Source: Acidimicrobiia bacterium
Lineage (GTDB): Bacteria > Actinomycetota > Acidimicrobiia > Acidimicrobiales > AC-14
DNA length: 13,826 nt
Direction: 5' to 3'
NCBI GenBank assembly: GCA_019243595.1
Contig: JAFAUA010000243.1
Location: 1-13,826, forward strand
Positions within the stretch are counted from its first letter, which is position 1. Every line of letters starts with the position of its first letter. Below the pieces are notes generated by a model. It worked only from the letters and a program-made list of their open reading frames with translations, made no database searches and had not been told where the DNA came from. Below are positions 1 to 6,504 of this stretch, one piece after another. Made by a program: the position numbers and the translations under genes.

Positions 1-626
1 TCAGTCCGGCGCTGCATCCCGAGCTTGGACAGGATGCTGGTGACGTAGTTCTTGACCGTCTTCTCGGCCAGGAACAGCGACTCGCCGATCTGGCGGTTGG
101 TACACCCCTCGCCGATGAGCTCGAGGATGCGGCGCTCCTGGTCGGAGAGCCTGGCCAGGTCGTCCCTGCACTTGGCGTCGGCGCGCACGCGCTCGAGCGC
201 ACCCTCGGTGACCCGGGGATCGAGAAGCGAGTTGCCAGCGGCGACAAGGGTGACGGCCTTGGCCAGCTCTGCTGCGCTCACCTGCTTCAGCATGTACCCG
301 GCGGCCCCGGCCAGAACCGCGCTCTGCATCGCTTCGTCTTCGGCGATCGACGTGAGCATGATGCAGCGGACCTCCGGGTGGCGCGCCCTGATCTGGCGGC
401 ACACGTCGATGCCGTTCCCACCGCCGAGCATGATGTCGAGCAGGGCCACGTCGGGCTGCAGCTCGGCGATTGCCGCCAACGCGTCAGCCGCGTTCGACGC
501 CTCGCCAACGAGCACGACGTCGTCTCGCGTGCTCAACAGAGCGCGTATGCCGGCGCGCACCAGCTCGTGATCGTCGAGCGTGAAGACGCGCACCGGCTGC
601 GCATCGACGGCGTTGACGACGCTCAC
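1..626 (-). CDS. NarL/DosR-type response regulator (C-terminus cut by window edge)
   Basis: DNA-binding response regulator; 208 residues are visible before the left edge. The receiver domain (about residues 12-125) has the acidic pair D18/D19, phosphoacceptor D64 (LLDIML), T92 and K114. The C-terminal LuxR-type helix-turn-helix (about 158-208) contains TNRQIGESLFLAEKTVKNYV and ends in KLGMQRRT, so probably only about 10 residues are missing. The recognition helix EKTVKNYV is the one found in mycobacterial DosR/DevR; K189, K192 and N193 align with the DosR residues known to contact the GGGAC bases. The GTG at 626 is chosen because it follows the kinase stop by 7 bp; a GTG at 593 just before the receiver domain is an alternative. 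The gene is the last visible one of the wecB-kinase-regulator operon. Predicted targets are the GGGAC clusters at 4490-4603 and 2706-2725 (inference). Confidence 0.93.
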   Translation of the reverse strand, partial: MSVVNAVDAQPVRVFTLDDHELVRAGIRALLSTRDDVVLVGEASNAADALAAIAELQPDVALLDIMLGGGNGIDVCRQIRARHPEVRCIMLTSIAEDEAMQSAVLAGAAGYMLKQVSAAELAKAVTLVAAGNSLLDPRVTEGALERVRADAKCRDDLARLSDQERRILELIGEGCTNRQIGESLFLAEKTVKNYVTSILSKLGMQRRT

Positions 627-633
627 GCCGCGC

Positions 634-1524
634 TCACTCGACGTCGCCCGGGAGCGTGAACAGGAACCGGCTCCCGCCGTCAGGGTTGTCCTCGACCCAG
701 ATGTGGCCGCCGTGGCGGCTCACGATCCGTTCGCAGATGGCGAGGCCGAGCCCGTGGCCGTCGAACGCTTCGCCGTGGGCGCGGTGGAACATGTGGAAGA
801 TCTGCTCGTGGTCGTCGGGCGCGATCCCGACGCCGTTGTCGGTGACTGAGAAGCAGTGGAGCGGGTCGCCGGGATCGCACTCCACCCCGATGAGCGTGGG
901 CTCATTGGGGCGGCGGAACTTGATGGCGTTGCTCAGCAAGTTCTGGAACAGGCGGCGCAGCTGGACCGGCTCGCCCATGACCACCGGGAGCGGCCCGACG
1001 GTGATTGTGGCGCCCGCGTCGTCGGCGGCCCGCTGCAAGGTGCGCACGACCTCTTCGACGAGCACGCCCGTGTCGACCTCGGTCTGGGCGTCGATGGCGG
1101 AGCCGGCGCGTGAGTACAGCAGCAGCCCGTCGACGAGGGTCGTCATCTCCTCGAGCCCGTGCAACGCATAGGTGATCCACTGCTGGGCCCGCTCGTCGAG
1201 TGTCTCGGCGTAGTGACGCTCGAGCAGCTGGATGAACCAGGCGGTGGCCCGCATGGGCTCGGCGAGGTCGTGAGAGGCGACGACGGCGAAGCGGGCGAGG
1301 TCGTCGTTGGACCGCAGGAGGTCGGCGTTGAGCCGCAGGAGTGCCTCGTTGGCGTCGGTCAGCTCGCGGTTGCGCCGCTGCAGCCTGGCCAAGGCCGCGT
1401 GGTCGCTCGCCTGCGGCTGCGTCCGGAGGTGGGTGACCCCTTGCTGGCCCTGCACTGTGGTCGTCTCCCTCGTATCGGTCGGCGAAGGCCTCCACGCCTG
1501 GCGGACACCGGCACGTGCAGTCAC
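634..1524 (-). CDS. Soluble HisKA-type sensor histidine kinase
   Basis: Histidine kinase of up to 296 residues with no membrane segment and no recognisable PAS, GAF or HAMP domain. A coiled-coil-like stretch (about 43-82) leads into the HisKA domain with the H-box VVASHDLAEPMRA (phosphoaccepting H85). The HATPase follows: N-box NLLSNAIKF (N195, N199), G1 box DNGVGIAP (229-236), F-box IFHMFHR and G2 box GHGLGLAICERI (256 on). The H-box style is that of phytochrome-like kinases, not the HisKA_3 type that usually partners NarL-family regulators. The GTG at 1524 overlaps the wecB stop as GTGA and has AGAAGG about 10 nt upstream. A GTG at 1455 preceded by AGGGAG (1465-1470) is an equally plausible start and would remove 23 weakly constrained residues. 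Its position directly before the response regulator argues that the two form a pair; the signal sensed is unknown. Confidence 0.93.
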   Translation of the reverse strand: MTARAGVRQAWRPSPTDTRETTTVQGQQGVTHLRTQPQASDHAALARLQRRNRELTDANEALLRLNADLLRSNDDLARFAVVASHDLAEPMRATAWFIQLLERHYAETLDERAQQWITYALHGLEEMTTLVDGLLLYSRAGSAIDAQTEVDTGVLVEEVVRTLQRAADDAGATITVGPLPVVMGEPVQLRRLFQNLLSNAIKFRRPNEPTLIGVECDPGDPLHCFSVTDNGVGIAPDDHEQIFHMFHRAHGEAFDGHGLGLAICERIVSRHGGHIWVEDNPDGGSRFLFTLPGDVE

Positions 1525-2780
1525 CGGCCGCTGACCTTCTCTCGAAGGTATCGGTCGCTATCCGCGCTGACAAGAGCACTAAGCGCGACTTCAGCGGGCG
1601 TGGGGTGGCTTGCGCCGAGGGTGGCGTTTGCAGATGCATGCCCGCTGTTCGACGGTGCGAACGGAACGGCGGGTGGTCCCAGACCGAAGTGGTGGGCGAG
1701 GGCCGCGACCGTCCGCTCGGCGGCCCGACCGTCGCCGTAGGGGTTCACAGCGTGCGCCATGGCCCGGTAGTGGCCCTCGTCGTGCAGGAGGGCCTCGACG
1801 TTGGCGACGATGACGTCGGTGTCGGTGCCCACCAGGCGGGCGGTTCCGGCGGCGACGGCCTCGGGCCGCTCGGTCGTGTCCCGCATCACCAGCACCGGTT
1901 TGCCCAGGCTCGGGCCCTCCTCCTGGACCCCGCCCGAGTCGGTGAGGACGACGTGGGACCGGTTGAGCAGCCAGGAAAACGCCCGGTAGTCGAGCGGCTC
2001 GAGAACGGTGACGTTCTCGATACCGCTCACGGCCGGTAGCAGCGCCTCCCGCACGATCGGATTCTTGTGAAGGGGGAGCACGACCAGGAGGTCGGGTTCC
2101 CGGCGGGCGATCTCGGCGACTGCCCGGCCCACACTCACAAGCCCCTCGCCCCACGACTCACGCCGGTGGGCCGTGACCAGCAGGATGCGCCGACCGTCCC
2201 GTTCGAGTGCAGCCATGTCCTCGTCGGGGGGCGCCGCCTGTTGGTTCACGACCCACAGGAGGGCGTCGATCACGGTATTTCCGGTGACGACGATGTCTTC
2301 CGCCTTCACGCCCTCGGCGAGAAGGTTGGCCCGGCTCTCGGGTGTGGGCGGCAGGTGGAGGGTCGTCAGCTGGGTTGTTAGCCGGCGGTTCAGCTCCTCG
2401 GGGAAGGGCGAGTAGCGGTCACCCGTGCGCAGCCCCGCCTCCAGATGCACCACGGGCACCTTGTTGTAGAAGGCGGCCAGGCTGCCGGCGAAGGTCGTCG
2501 TGGTGTCGCCCTGGACGATCACAGCGTCGGGCCGCTCGGCCTCGATGAGCTCGGTCAGCGACTCCAGGGCCCGTGCTGCGAACCCGGCGAGGGTCTGGCG
2601 GGGCACGATCAGGTCGAGGTCGTGGTCGGGCGAAAGCCCGAAAACGTCCAAGGTCTGGTCGAGCATCGACCGGTGCTGGGCGGTTGCGGCGATGATCGGC
2701 TGAAAGTCGGGACTTTCGGCTAGGGCCCGAATGACCGGAGCCACCTTTATTGCCTCGGGCCGCGTGCCGACAATTGTCAT
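1521..2780 (-). CDS. wecB: UDP-N-acetylglucosamine 2-epimerase (non-hydrolysing)
   Basis: Cytoplasmic enzyme interconverting UDP-GlcNAc and UDP-ManNAc, which supplies ManNAc for surface polysaccharides. The 419-residue product has all the family signatures: GTRPEAIKVAPVI at the N-terminus, QGDTTT (D92), HLEAGLRTGD (E114), PFPEELNR (E128), VTGNTVIDA, TAHRRE (H205), and DSGGVQEEGPSLGKPVL plus RDTTERPEA for UDP binding. D92, E114, E128 and H205 match the E. coli catalytic positions 95, 117, 131 and 213. The ATG at 2780 is preferred because it puts the family N-terminus almost at residue 1. An in-frame ATG at 2831 or GTG at 2846 would add a TTTTMKTTT stretch that is the antisense of the neighbouring synthase's membrane helix. 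About 45 C-terminal residues beyond the usual end look unconserved. The first gene of the operon with the two-component genes. Confidence 0.95.
   Translation of the reverse strand: MTIVGTRPEAIKVAPVIRALAESPDFQPIIAATAQHRSMLDQTLDVFGLSPDHDLDLIVPRQTLAGFAARALESLTELIEAERPDAVIVQGDTTTTFAGSLAAFYNKVPVVHLEAGLRTGDRYSPFPEELNRRLTTQLTTLHLPPTPESRANLLAEGVKAEDIVVTGNTVIDALLWVVNQQAAPPDEDMAALERDGRRILLVTAHRRESWGEGLVSVGRAVAEIARREPDLLVVLPLHKNPIVREALLPAVSGIENVTVLEPLDYRAFSWLLNRSHVVLTDSGGVQEEGPSLGKPVLVMRDTTERPEAVAAGTARLVGTDTDVIVANVEALLHDEGHYRAMAHAVNPYGDGRAAERTVAALAHHFGLGPPAVPFAPSNSGHASANATLGASHPTPAEVALSALVSADSDRYLREKVSGR
2706..2725 (+). promoter_or_regulatory. DosR-like GGGAC box upstream of the polysaccharide synthase
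   Basis: GTCGGGACTTTCGGC-type site whose first half matches the mycobacterial DosR consensus TTSGGGACTWWAGTCCCSAA at 9 of 10 positions; the second half is poor. The core AAGTCGGGACTT (2704-2715) recurs exactly at 4488-4499 and is itself an inverted repeat, extended here to AAAGTC-GG-GACTTT. It lies inside wecB, about 100 bp upstream of the divergent synthase start. Because it is in coding sequence, chance is possible; no promoter could be assigned near it. Confidence 0.35.
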
Positions 2781-2811
2781 GACCCGTAGGCCATTCGAGG
2801 GACGTTGACTG

Positions 2812-4074
2812 ATGCTGGTCGTGGTTTTCATCGTGGTGGTTGTCACGACCTCCTATGCCGTGTCCGCGTTCCTGCGCTCACGGCGTGCTCGTCCCGAGCC
2901 GCTGCCGGCTCCGGATCACCTGTTCTTCGTGTTCGTGGTCCCGTGCCTCAACGAGGAGCTCGTGATCGAGGCCAGCCTCGACCGCCTGCTCGGCCTGCCG
3001 TCCGACAACGTCGCCGTGCTGGTCGTCGACGACGGCTCCGACGACCGGACGGCCGAGCTGGTGGAGGCCCGCCAATCCGACCGGGTGTGGCTGGTGCGAC
3101 GGGAGCTGCCCAACGCCCGCCAGGGCAAGGGCGCGGCCCTCAACTACGCCTTCCGCTTCCTGCGCGAGAGCGGCGTGCTCGACGGCCACCGACCCGAGGA
3201 CGTGATCGTCGTCGTGATGGACGCCGACGGGCGCATCAGCCAGAACGCGCTCGTCGAAGTGGCGCCCTACTTCGCCGACCCCAAGTCCGCGGCGGTGCAG
3301 GTCGGTGTGCGCATGTACAACCGCGACGCCAGCCTTATCGCCCGCATGCAGGACCTCGAGTTCGTCACCTTCACCCACATCTTCCAGCGCGCTCGCCAGC
3401 GCACGGGCAGCATCGGCCTCGGCGGCAACGGACAGTTCAATCGCCTGACCGCGCTCGCCGATCTGGGCGATGAGCCGTGGACGGACTGCCTTACCGAGGA
3501 CCTCGACCTCGGCGTGCGTTTCCTGATCAACGGTTGGGTCAACCACTTCTGCCCGACGGCCGACGTCAGCCAGCAGGCGGTGACGAGCGTGCGGCGACTG
3601 CTGCGCCAGCGCGCTCGCTGGTTCCAGGGCCATCTGCAGTGCTGGCGTTTCCTGCCCATGCTGCTGCGTCCGAGGCGCATGGGCCGTTCGCAGGCCAACG
3701 AGTTGGCGTACCACCTGTCGAGCCCGGTGCTCGTGCTGGGCATGACGCCGCCGGTCGTCGCCTTCCTCGGCGTCTTCGCCGCGCTTCTCATCACCGATCC
3801 GGGCGCCGCCGGCCGCAGCCTCCTTGCCCATCAGGGCCTGGGCCTCGCCGTCGCGTACGTGCTCGGCTTCGGCATGGCCGCGCTCTACGCCTTCGTGTAC
3901 TGGCTCACCGAGGACTCCGTCGGGCTGGGCCGGGCCTTCGCCTACGCCCACCTCTACTGCCTGTACGGGTACCTGTGGTTCCCGGCCGGCTGGACGGCTG
4001 TCACGCGCGTCGTGCGGCGTCGCCGGACGTGGTGGAAGACGGCGCGCACCGTCGACGCCAACGTGGCGCAGTAG
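2812..4074 (+). CDS. Membrane GT2 processive polysaccharide synthase (PgaC/IcaA/NodC-like)
   Basis: Inner-membrane family 2 glycosyltransferase of 420 residues that probably polymerises a beta-linked sugar from a UDP-sugar and moves it across the membrane. It has an N-terminal membrane helix (residues 2-21), then the GT-A domain with PCLNEE (44-49), DDGSDD (73-78), the metal-binding DAD (137-139), GGNGQFNR (204-211), the catalytic-base motif TED (228-230) and the processive-enzyme motif QRARW (266-270). At least three C-terminal helices follow (about 303-326, 341-366 and 374-400). GAGGGA at 2797-2802 is a suitable ribosome site for the ATG at 2812. The gene is divergent from wecB and convergent with the DivIVA gene. 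The fold fits poly-GlcNAc, chitin-oligomer or hyaluronan-type synthases; wecB next door suggests HexNAc chemistry, but the polymer cannot be read from sequence. Confidence 0.92.
   Translation: MLVVVFIVVVVTTSYAVSAFLRSRRARPEPLPAPDHLFFVFVVPCLNEELVIEASLDRLLGLPSDNVAVLVVDDGSDDRTAELVEARQSDRVWLVRRELPNARQGKGAALNYAFRFLRESGVLDGHRPEDVIVVVMDADGRISQNALVEVAPYFADPKSAAVQVGVRMYNRDASLIARMQDLEFVTFTHIFQRARQRTGSIGLGGNGQFNRLTALADLGDEPWTDCLTEDLDLGVRFLINGWVNHFCPTADVSQQAVTSVRRLLRQRARWFQGHLQCWRFLPMLLRPRRMGRSQANELAYHLSSPVLVLGMTPPVVAFLGVFAALLITDPGAAGRSLLAHQGLGLAVAYVLGFGMAALYAFVYWLTEDSVGLGRAFAYAHLYCLYGYLWFPAGWTAVTRVVRRRRTWWKTARTVDANVAQ
2848..2854 (-). promoter_or_regulatory. Shine-Dalgarno-like AGGAGGT, antisense in the synthase gene
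   Basis: A full AGGAGGT on the minus strand lies 16 nt before the alternative wecB ATG at 2831 and 1 nt before the GTG at 2846. Both spacings are poor. It sits inside the first membrane helix codons of the opposite gene, so it is probably fortuitous. It is recorded because it is the only evidence for a longer wecB product whose 5' end would overlap the divergent synthase gene. Confidence 0.25.
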
Positions 4075-4088
4075 CGCCTCGGCCGAGC

Positions 4089-4406
4089 TCACCGTCCGGC
4101 GGCGCGCAGCGGACGACGCTTTTCAGCGGCGCCGCTCCTTGATGTGGCGGGGGCCGCCTTGCGGGCACGCACCGGGCGCCGGCGCGGCGAATTGCGGATC
4201 TGCGCCGCTTCGTAGGCGGCCCGCAGGACGGCGACGACGTTGTCGTCGAGCGGCTTGTCGGCGTCCGCGATCGTCGCCATCGCGTCGTGCTGGTCCCGCA
4301 TCTGGGCCGCGATGACTCGCAGGAAGGTCGCGACCTCGGCGGGGTCGTAGCCGCGCATCACGCGCACAAACTGCTTGTGTTCGACGTCGTCTGGTGTGAG
4401 TGCCAT
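4089..4406 (-). CDS. Short DivIVA-domain protein
   Basis: A 105-residue cytoplasmic protein. Residues 1-37 (MALTPDDVEHKQFVRVMRGY, then DPAEVATFLRVIA) match the N-terminal lipid-binding segment of DivIVA/Wag31 proteins, with the typical TPxDV...F...RGYDxxEVxxFL pattern. The long coiled coil of true DivIVA is absent. After a short helical stretch (about 38-70) the tail is rich in Arg, Ala and Pro (PRRRPVRARKAAP) and probably disordered and basic. This suggests a small membrane-curvature-associated or adaptor protein, not a polar scaffold (inference). The ATG at 4406 is chosen for the domain start; AGAGAGG about 10 nt upstream is a modest ribosome site. It is convergent with the synthase (14-bp gap) and shares its 5' region with the 64-residue gene at 4682. 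Confidence 0.85.
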   Translation of the reverse strand: MALTPDDVEHKQFVRVMRGYDPAEVATFLRVIAAQMRDQHDAMATIADADKPLDDNVVAVLRAAYEAAQIRNSPRRRPVRARKAAPATSRSGAAEKRRPLRAAGR

Positions 4407-4489
4407 GTCGTGGTTGCCTCTCTTGCCCGCCGGATGGTCGGCCTTGGGTCAATGGTGCACTGTCCGTTCGCCGTCGCCTTCGGCCGGAA

Positions 4490-4509
4490 GTCGGGACTTG
4501 GCCTGGCCG
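4490..4509 (+). promoter_or_regulatory. DosR-like box A
   Basis: GTCGGGACTT matches 9 of 10 positions of the first half of the DosR consensus TTSGGGACTWWAGTCCCSAA; the second half is degenerate. With box B it forms the inverted pair TCGGGAC (4491-4497) and GTCCCGA (4513-4519), perfect 7-bp arms whose centres are 22 bp, or about two helical turns, apart. The 12-bp core AAGTCGGGACTT also occurs at 2704-2715. Confidence 0.5.
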
Positions 4510-4520
4510 GAGGTCCCGAA
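4501..4520 (-). promoter_or_regulatory. DosR-like box B
   Basis: Read on the minus strand, TTCGGGACCTCCGGCC matches all 8 first positions TTSGGGAC of the DosR consensus, the best half-site in the window. It faces box A across a 15-bp spacer. The same arms could also form a hairpin in RNA. Confidence 0.5.
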
Positions 4521-4539
4521 CTGCGCGAACCGTTCGCGG

Positions 4540-4559
4540 TGGGGGACCAACGTGCGCGC
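4540..4559 (+). promoter_or_regulatory. DosR-like box C
   Basis: TGGGGGACCAACGTGC matches the DosR consensus at 12 of 16 compared positions, including GGGAC, the two central W positions and parts of the second half. Its GGGAC starts 50 bp downstream of the one in box A and 23 bp upstream of the one in box D, all in the same orientation. Confidence 0.45.
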
Positions 4560-4562
4560 CGG

Positions 4563-4582
4563 ATCGGGACGTTTGGCGGTAA
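4563..4582 (+). promoter_or_regulatory. DosR-like box D
   Basis: ATCGGGACGTTTGGCGGTAA matches the DosR consensus at 13 of 20 positions, with TCGGGAC in the first half and the final AA. It lies about 100 bp upstream of the ATG at 4682, a usual distance for an activator site. A further, weaker minus-strand GGGAC is at 4599-4603. Confidence 0.42.
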
Positions 4583-4681
4583 CGCACGCCTGCCGGCTGT
4601 CCCAATCTCCAACTGGGGAAAGGCAATGGCACGGGGTCTGCTCCGGACGAAGGTCAAACCAGTGCCTCTGAGGGAGGGTCC

Positions 4682-4876
4682 ATGTATCAAGTGCTGCCAG
4701 GTGTCGCGGCCGAAACGGCTGTGCTCGGCACCCAGTTCACGGCTCCGCTTCCGGAGCCCGCCAAGCAGGCGCTCGCCTTCACCGGCGCTGCCATCGGCCT
4801 CTATCTGGTCGTGGCCATCGCGTTCCTGGTCATCGGGTTCGTGATGCACCGCTACGGCACTCGCGCCCAGGCGTAG
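4682..4876 (+). CDS. Small membrane protein with a LAFTG sorting-signal-like tail
   Basis: A 64-residue protein. After a short polar N-terminus, residues 31-35 read LAFTG, followed by a hydrophobic helix (about 36-55) and the basic end HRYGTRAQA. This is the layout of a C-terminal cell-wall sorting signal of the LAxTG class recognised by class E sortases. No N-terminal signal peptide is visible, so how it would reach the cell surface is unclear. It may simply be a single-pass membrane protein accessory to polysaccharide export, as small partners are in other synthase systems (inference). GAGGGAGGG at 4670-4678 is a strong ribosome site just before the ATG. The stop codon overlaps the ribosome site of the next gene, so the two are co-expressed. 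I know no named family. Confidence 0.8.
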   Translation: MYQVLPGVAAETAVLGTQFTAPLPEPAKQALAFTGAAIGLYLVVAIAFLVIGFVMHRYGTRAQA

Positions 4877-4885
4877 AGGGTTCCC

Positions 4886-6499
4886 GTGCGCAGGAGTCGG
4901 TGGGTAGTCGTCGCGGCGGGCGTCCTTTCGCTCGTCGCGCTCCTTGCGCCGACTGCCGCGCACGCGGCGCCGAGGCAAAAGCCGACGACAACGACGACGG
5001 CGCCGTCGACAACCACGACGACGACGCCACCACCGCCGCCGACGACGGCGCTCGTGCTCTACGACACGACCGGCCCGTACGGCTTCCTCGGCCAGGAATA
5101 CGGCATGCTCATTGCCAACCTGGCCGGCCACTTCGGCACGGTGAAGACCGAGCCGGTCGTGAACTACAGCGCCGGGCAGATCGCCGCCAACACGGCGACG
5201 ATCTATGTCGGGTCGACGTACGACGAGCCGCTCCCGTCGTCGTTCTTGGATGACGTGTCCACGGCGACCAAGCCGGTGGTGTGGATGTACGACAACATCT
5301 GGGAGCTGGTCTCGCACGTGCCGGGATTCGCGGACCAGTACGGGTTCAGTCCGTGGATCTTCGACGTGAGCTCGGTCACCCAGGTGCAGTACAAGGGCAC
5401 GACGCTCAGTCGGTCGCCGCTGAACGACTCGGGCATCATGAGCTACAGCTCCTTCGATCCGACGAAGGCCACCGACCTCGCCGACGCCGTGCGCCCGGAC
5501 GGGACGACCTTCCCGTGGGCCGTGCGTTCCGGGAACCTCACCTACCTTGGCGAAGAGCCGTTCAGCTACACCAACGAGAACGACCGGGCCATGATCTTCG
5601 CCGACCTGCTCTTCGACGCCCTGGCGCCGAAGACGGCCGAGCGGCACCGGGCCATGGTCCGGCTCGAGGACGTCGGCCCCGACGCCGATCCGAACGATCT
5701 GCGGGCCGCCGCCGACTATCTCTCCAGCCAGCACGTGCCGTTCAGCTTCGGCGTGTATCCGTCGTTCCGTGACCCGTGGGGGGTCGACACGAACGGCGTC
5801 CCCACGTCCTACGACATGGCGCAGACCCCGGACGTGCGCGACGCCATCCAGTACATGATCTCCAAGGGCGGGACCATGATCATGCACGGCTGGACGCACC
5901 AGTACAGCAACGTCGCCAACCCCTACGACGCCAAGAGCGCCGACGACTTCGAGTTCTTCAAGGCCCATGTCGACGCCGTGACCGACAACGTCGTCTATGA
6001 CGGGCCGCTTCCTGGGGACTCCCAGACCTGGGCCGCCGGGCGCATCGACAACTCGTTCAAGGCGTTCGCCTCAGCCAGGCTCCCGGCGCCGACGATCTTC
6101 GAGTTCCCGCACTACGCCGGCTCCTACGCCGACTACCAGGCCGTGAAGGCGAAGTTCGGTGTGCGCTACGAGCGGTCGCTGTACTTCAACGGCACGCTGT
6201 CGGGCGGACCGATCGATCCCAACAGCTACGTCGGCCAGTTCTTCCCGTACGTCGTGCACGACGTGTACGGCATGAAGGTGCTGCCCGAGAACCTCGGCAA
6301 CGTCGAGCTCGAAGAGGTCAACAACCACCCGCCCCGGTTCCCGGCCGACATCGTGGCGTCGGCCAAGCTGAACCTGGTCGTGCGCGACGGCTTCGCCAGC
6401 TTCTTCTACCACCCGTACCTCGGTACGAGTTACCTGAAGCAGATCGTCGAGCCCATCAAGGCCATGGGCTACACGTTCGTCGGACCCAGCAGCCTGTAG
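4886..6499 (+). CDS. Secreted DUF2334 polysaccharide-deacetylase-like protein
   Basis: A 537-residue exported protein. It has a signal peptide (RRSRW, hydrophobic core to about residue 22, likely cleavage after AHA at 27), a Thr/Pro-rich linker (34-54), a region of unknown role resembling a glutamine-amidotransferase-type sandwich (about 55-250) and the DUF2334 domain (about 255-535). The latter resembles NodB-type carbohydrate esterases: RLEDVGP (E261, D262 as putative metal and base residues), PFSFGVYP, GGTMIMHGWTHQY (H334 and H338 as likely metal ligands), FEFPHYAG and FFYHPYL. It is therefore a candidate extracytoplasmic deacetylase of an N-acetylated glycan, like PgaB/IcaB; activity is inferred, not shown. 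The GTG at 4886 is chosen for the signal peptide; GAGGG at 4876-4880 overlaps the upstream stop. It ends 5 bp from the convergent glycosidase gene. Confidence 0.88.
   Translation: MRRSRWVVVAAGVLSLVALLAPTAAHAAPRQKPTTTTTAPSTTTTTTPPPPPTTALVLYDTTGPYGFLGQEYGMLIANLAGHFGTVKTEPVVNYSAGQIAANTATIYVGSTYDEPLPSSFLDDVSTATKPVVWMYDNIWELVSHVPGFADQYGFSPWIFDVSSVTQVQYKGTTLSRSPLNDSGIMSYSSFDPTKATDLADAVRPDGTTFPWAVRSGNLTYLGEEPFSYTNENDRAMIFADLLFDALAPKTAERHRAMVRLEDVGPDADPNDLRAAADYLSSQHVPFSFGVYPSFRDPWGVDTNGVPTSYDMAQTPDVRDAIQYMISKGGTMIMHGWTHQYSNVANPYDAKSADDFEFFKAHVDAVTDNVVYDGPLPGDSQTWAAGRIDNSFKAFASARLPAPTIFEFPHYAGSYADYQAVKAKFGVRYERSLYFNGTLSGGPIDPNSYVGQFFPYVVHDVYGMKVLPENLGNVELEEVNNHPPRFPADIVASAKLNLVVRDGFASFFYHPYLGTSYLKQIVEPIKAMGYTFVGPSSL
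4985..5047 (+). repeat. Thr/Pro-coding low-complexity linker
   Basis: Run of ACN and CCN codons giving a Thr-rich then Pro-rich linker directly after the signal peptide. A similar TTTTTAPS-type linker occurs in the secreted protein at 8130. Such linkers are common in exported actinobacterial proteins and may be glycosylated. Confidence 0.8.
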
Positions 6500-6504
6500 G
6501 ACTC

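Larger units (their letters stand above)
4407..4681. promoter_or_regulatory. 275-bp divergent control region with a GGGAC/GTCCC cluster
   Basis: Gene-free region between the DivIVA-domain gene (minus) and the small-protein/DUF2334 operon (plus). Between 4490 and 4603 it holds five GGGAC pentamers: three on the plus strand (4493, 4543 and 4566) and two on the minus strand (GTCCC at 4513 and 4599). My rough expectation for base composition like this is about 0.5. It also has several inverted repeats, described separately. I could not assign a convincing sigma-70 promoter by eye on either strand. Confidence 0.6.

Noticed and set aside
4078..4087. Palindrome CTCGGCCGAG between the synthase and DivIVA genes as terminator
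   Set aside because: No loop and no T-run follows on either strand.
4521..4610. Resemblance of GGGGGACCAACG to the ydaO/c-di-AMP riboswitch core
   Set aside because: The other conserved blocks of that riboswitch (GGGUGAAUC, CCGAACCCG and CAGCUAACC) are missing downstream, and a GEMM c-di-GMP core is not present either.
4358..5968. Long minus-strand open frame over the DUF2334 gene
   Set aside because: Arg/His-rich shadow of the plus-strand gene and control region with no recognisable domain.
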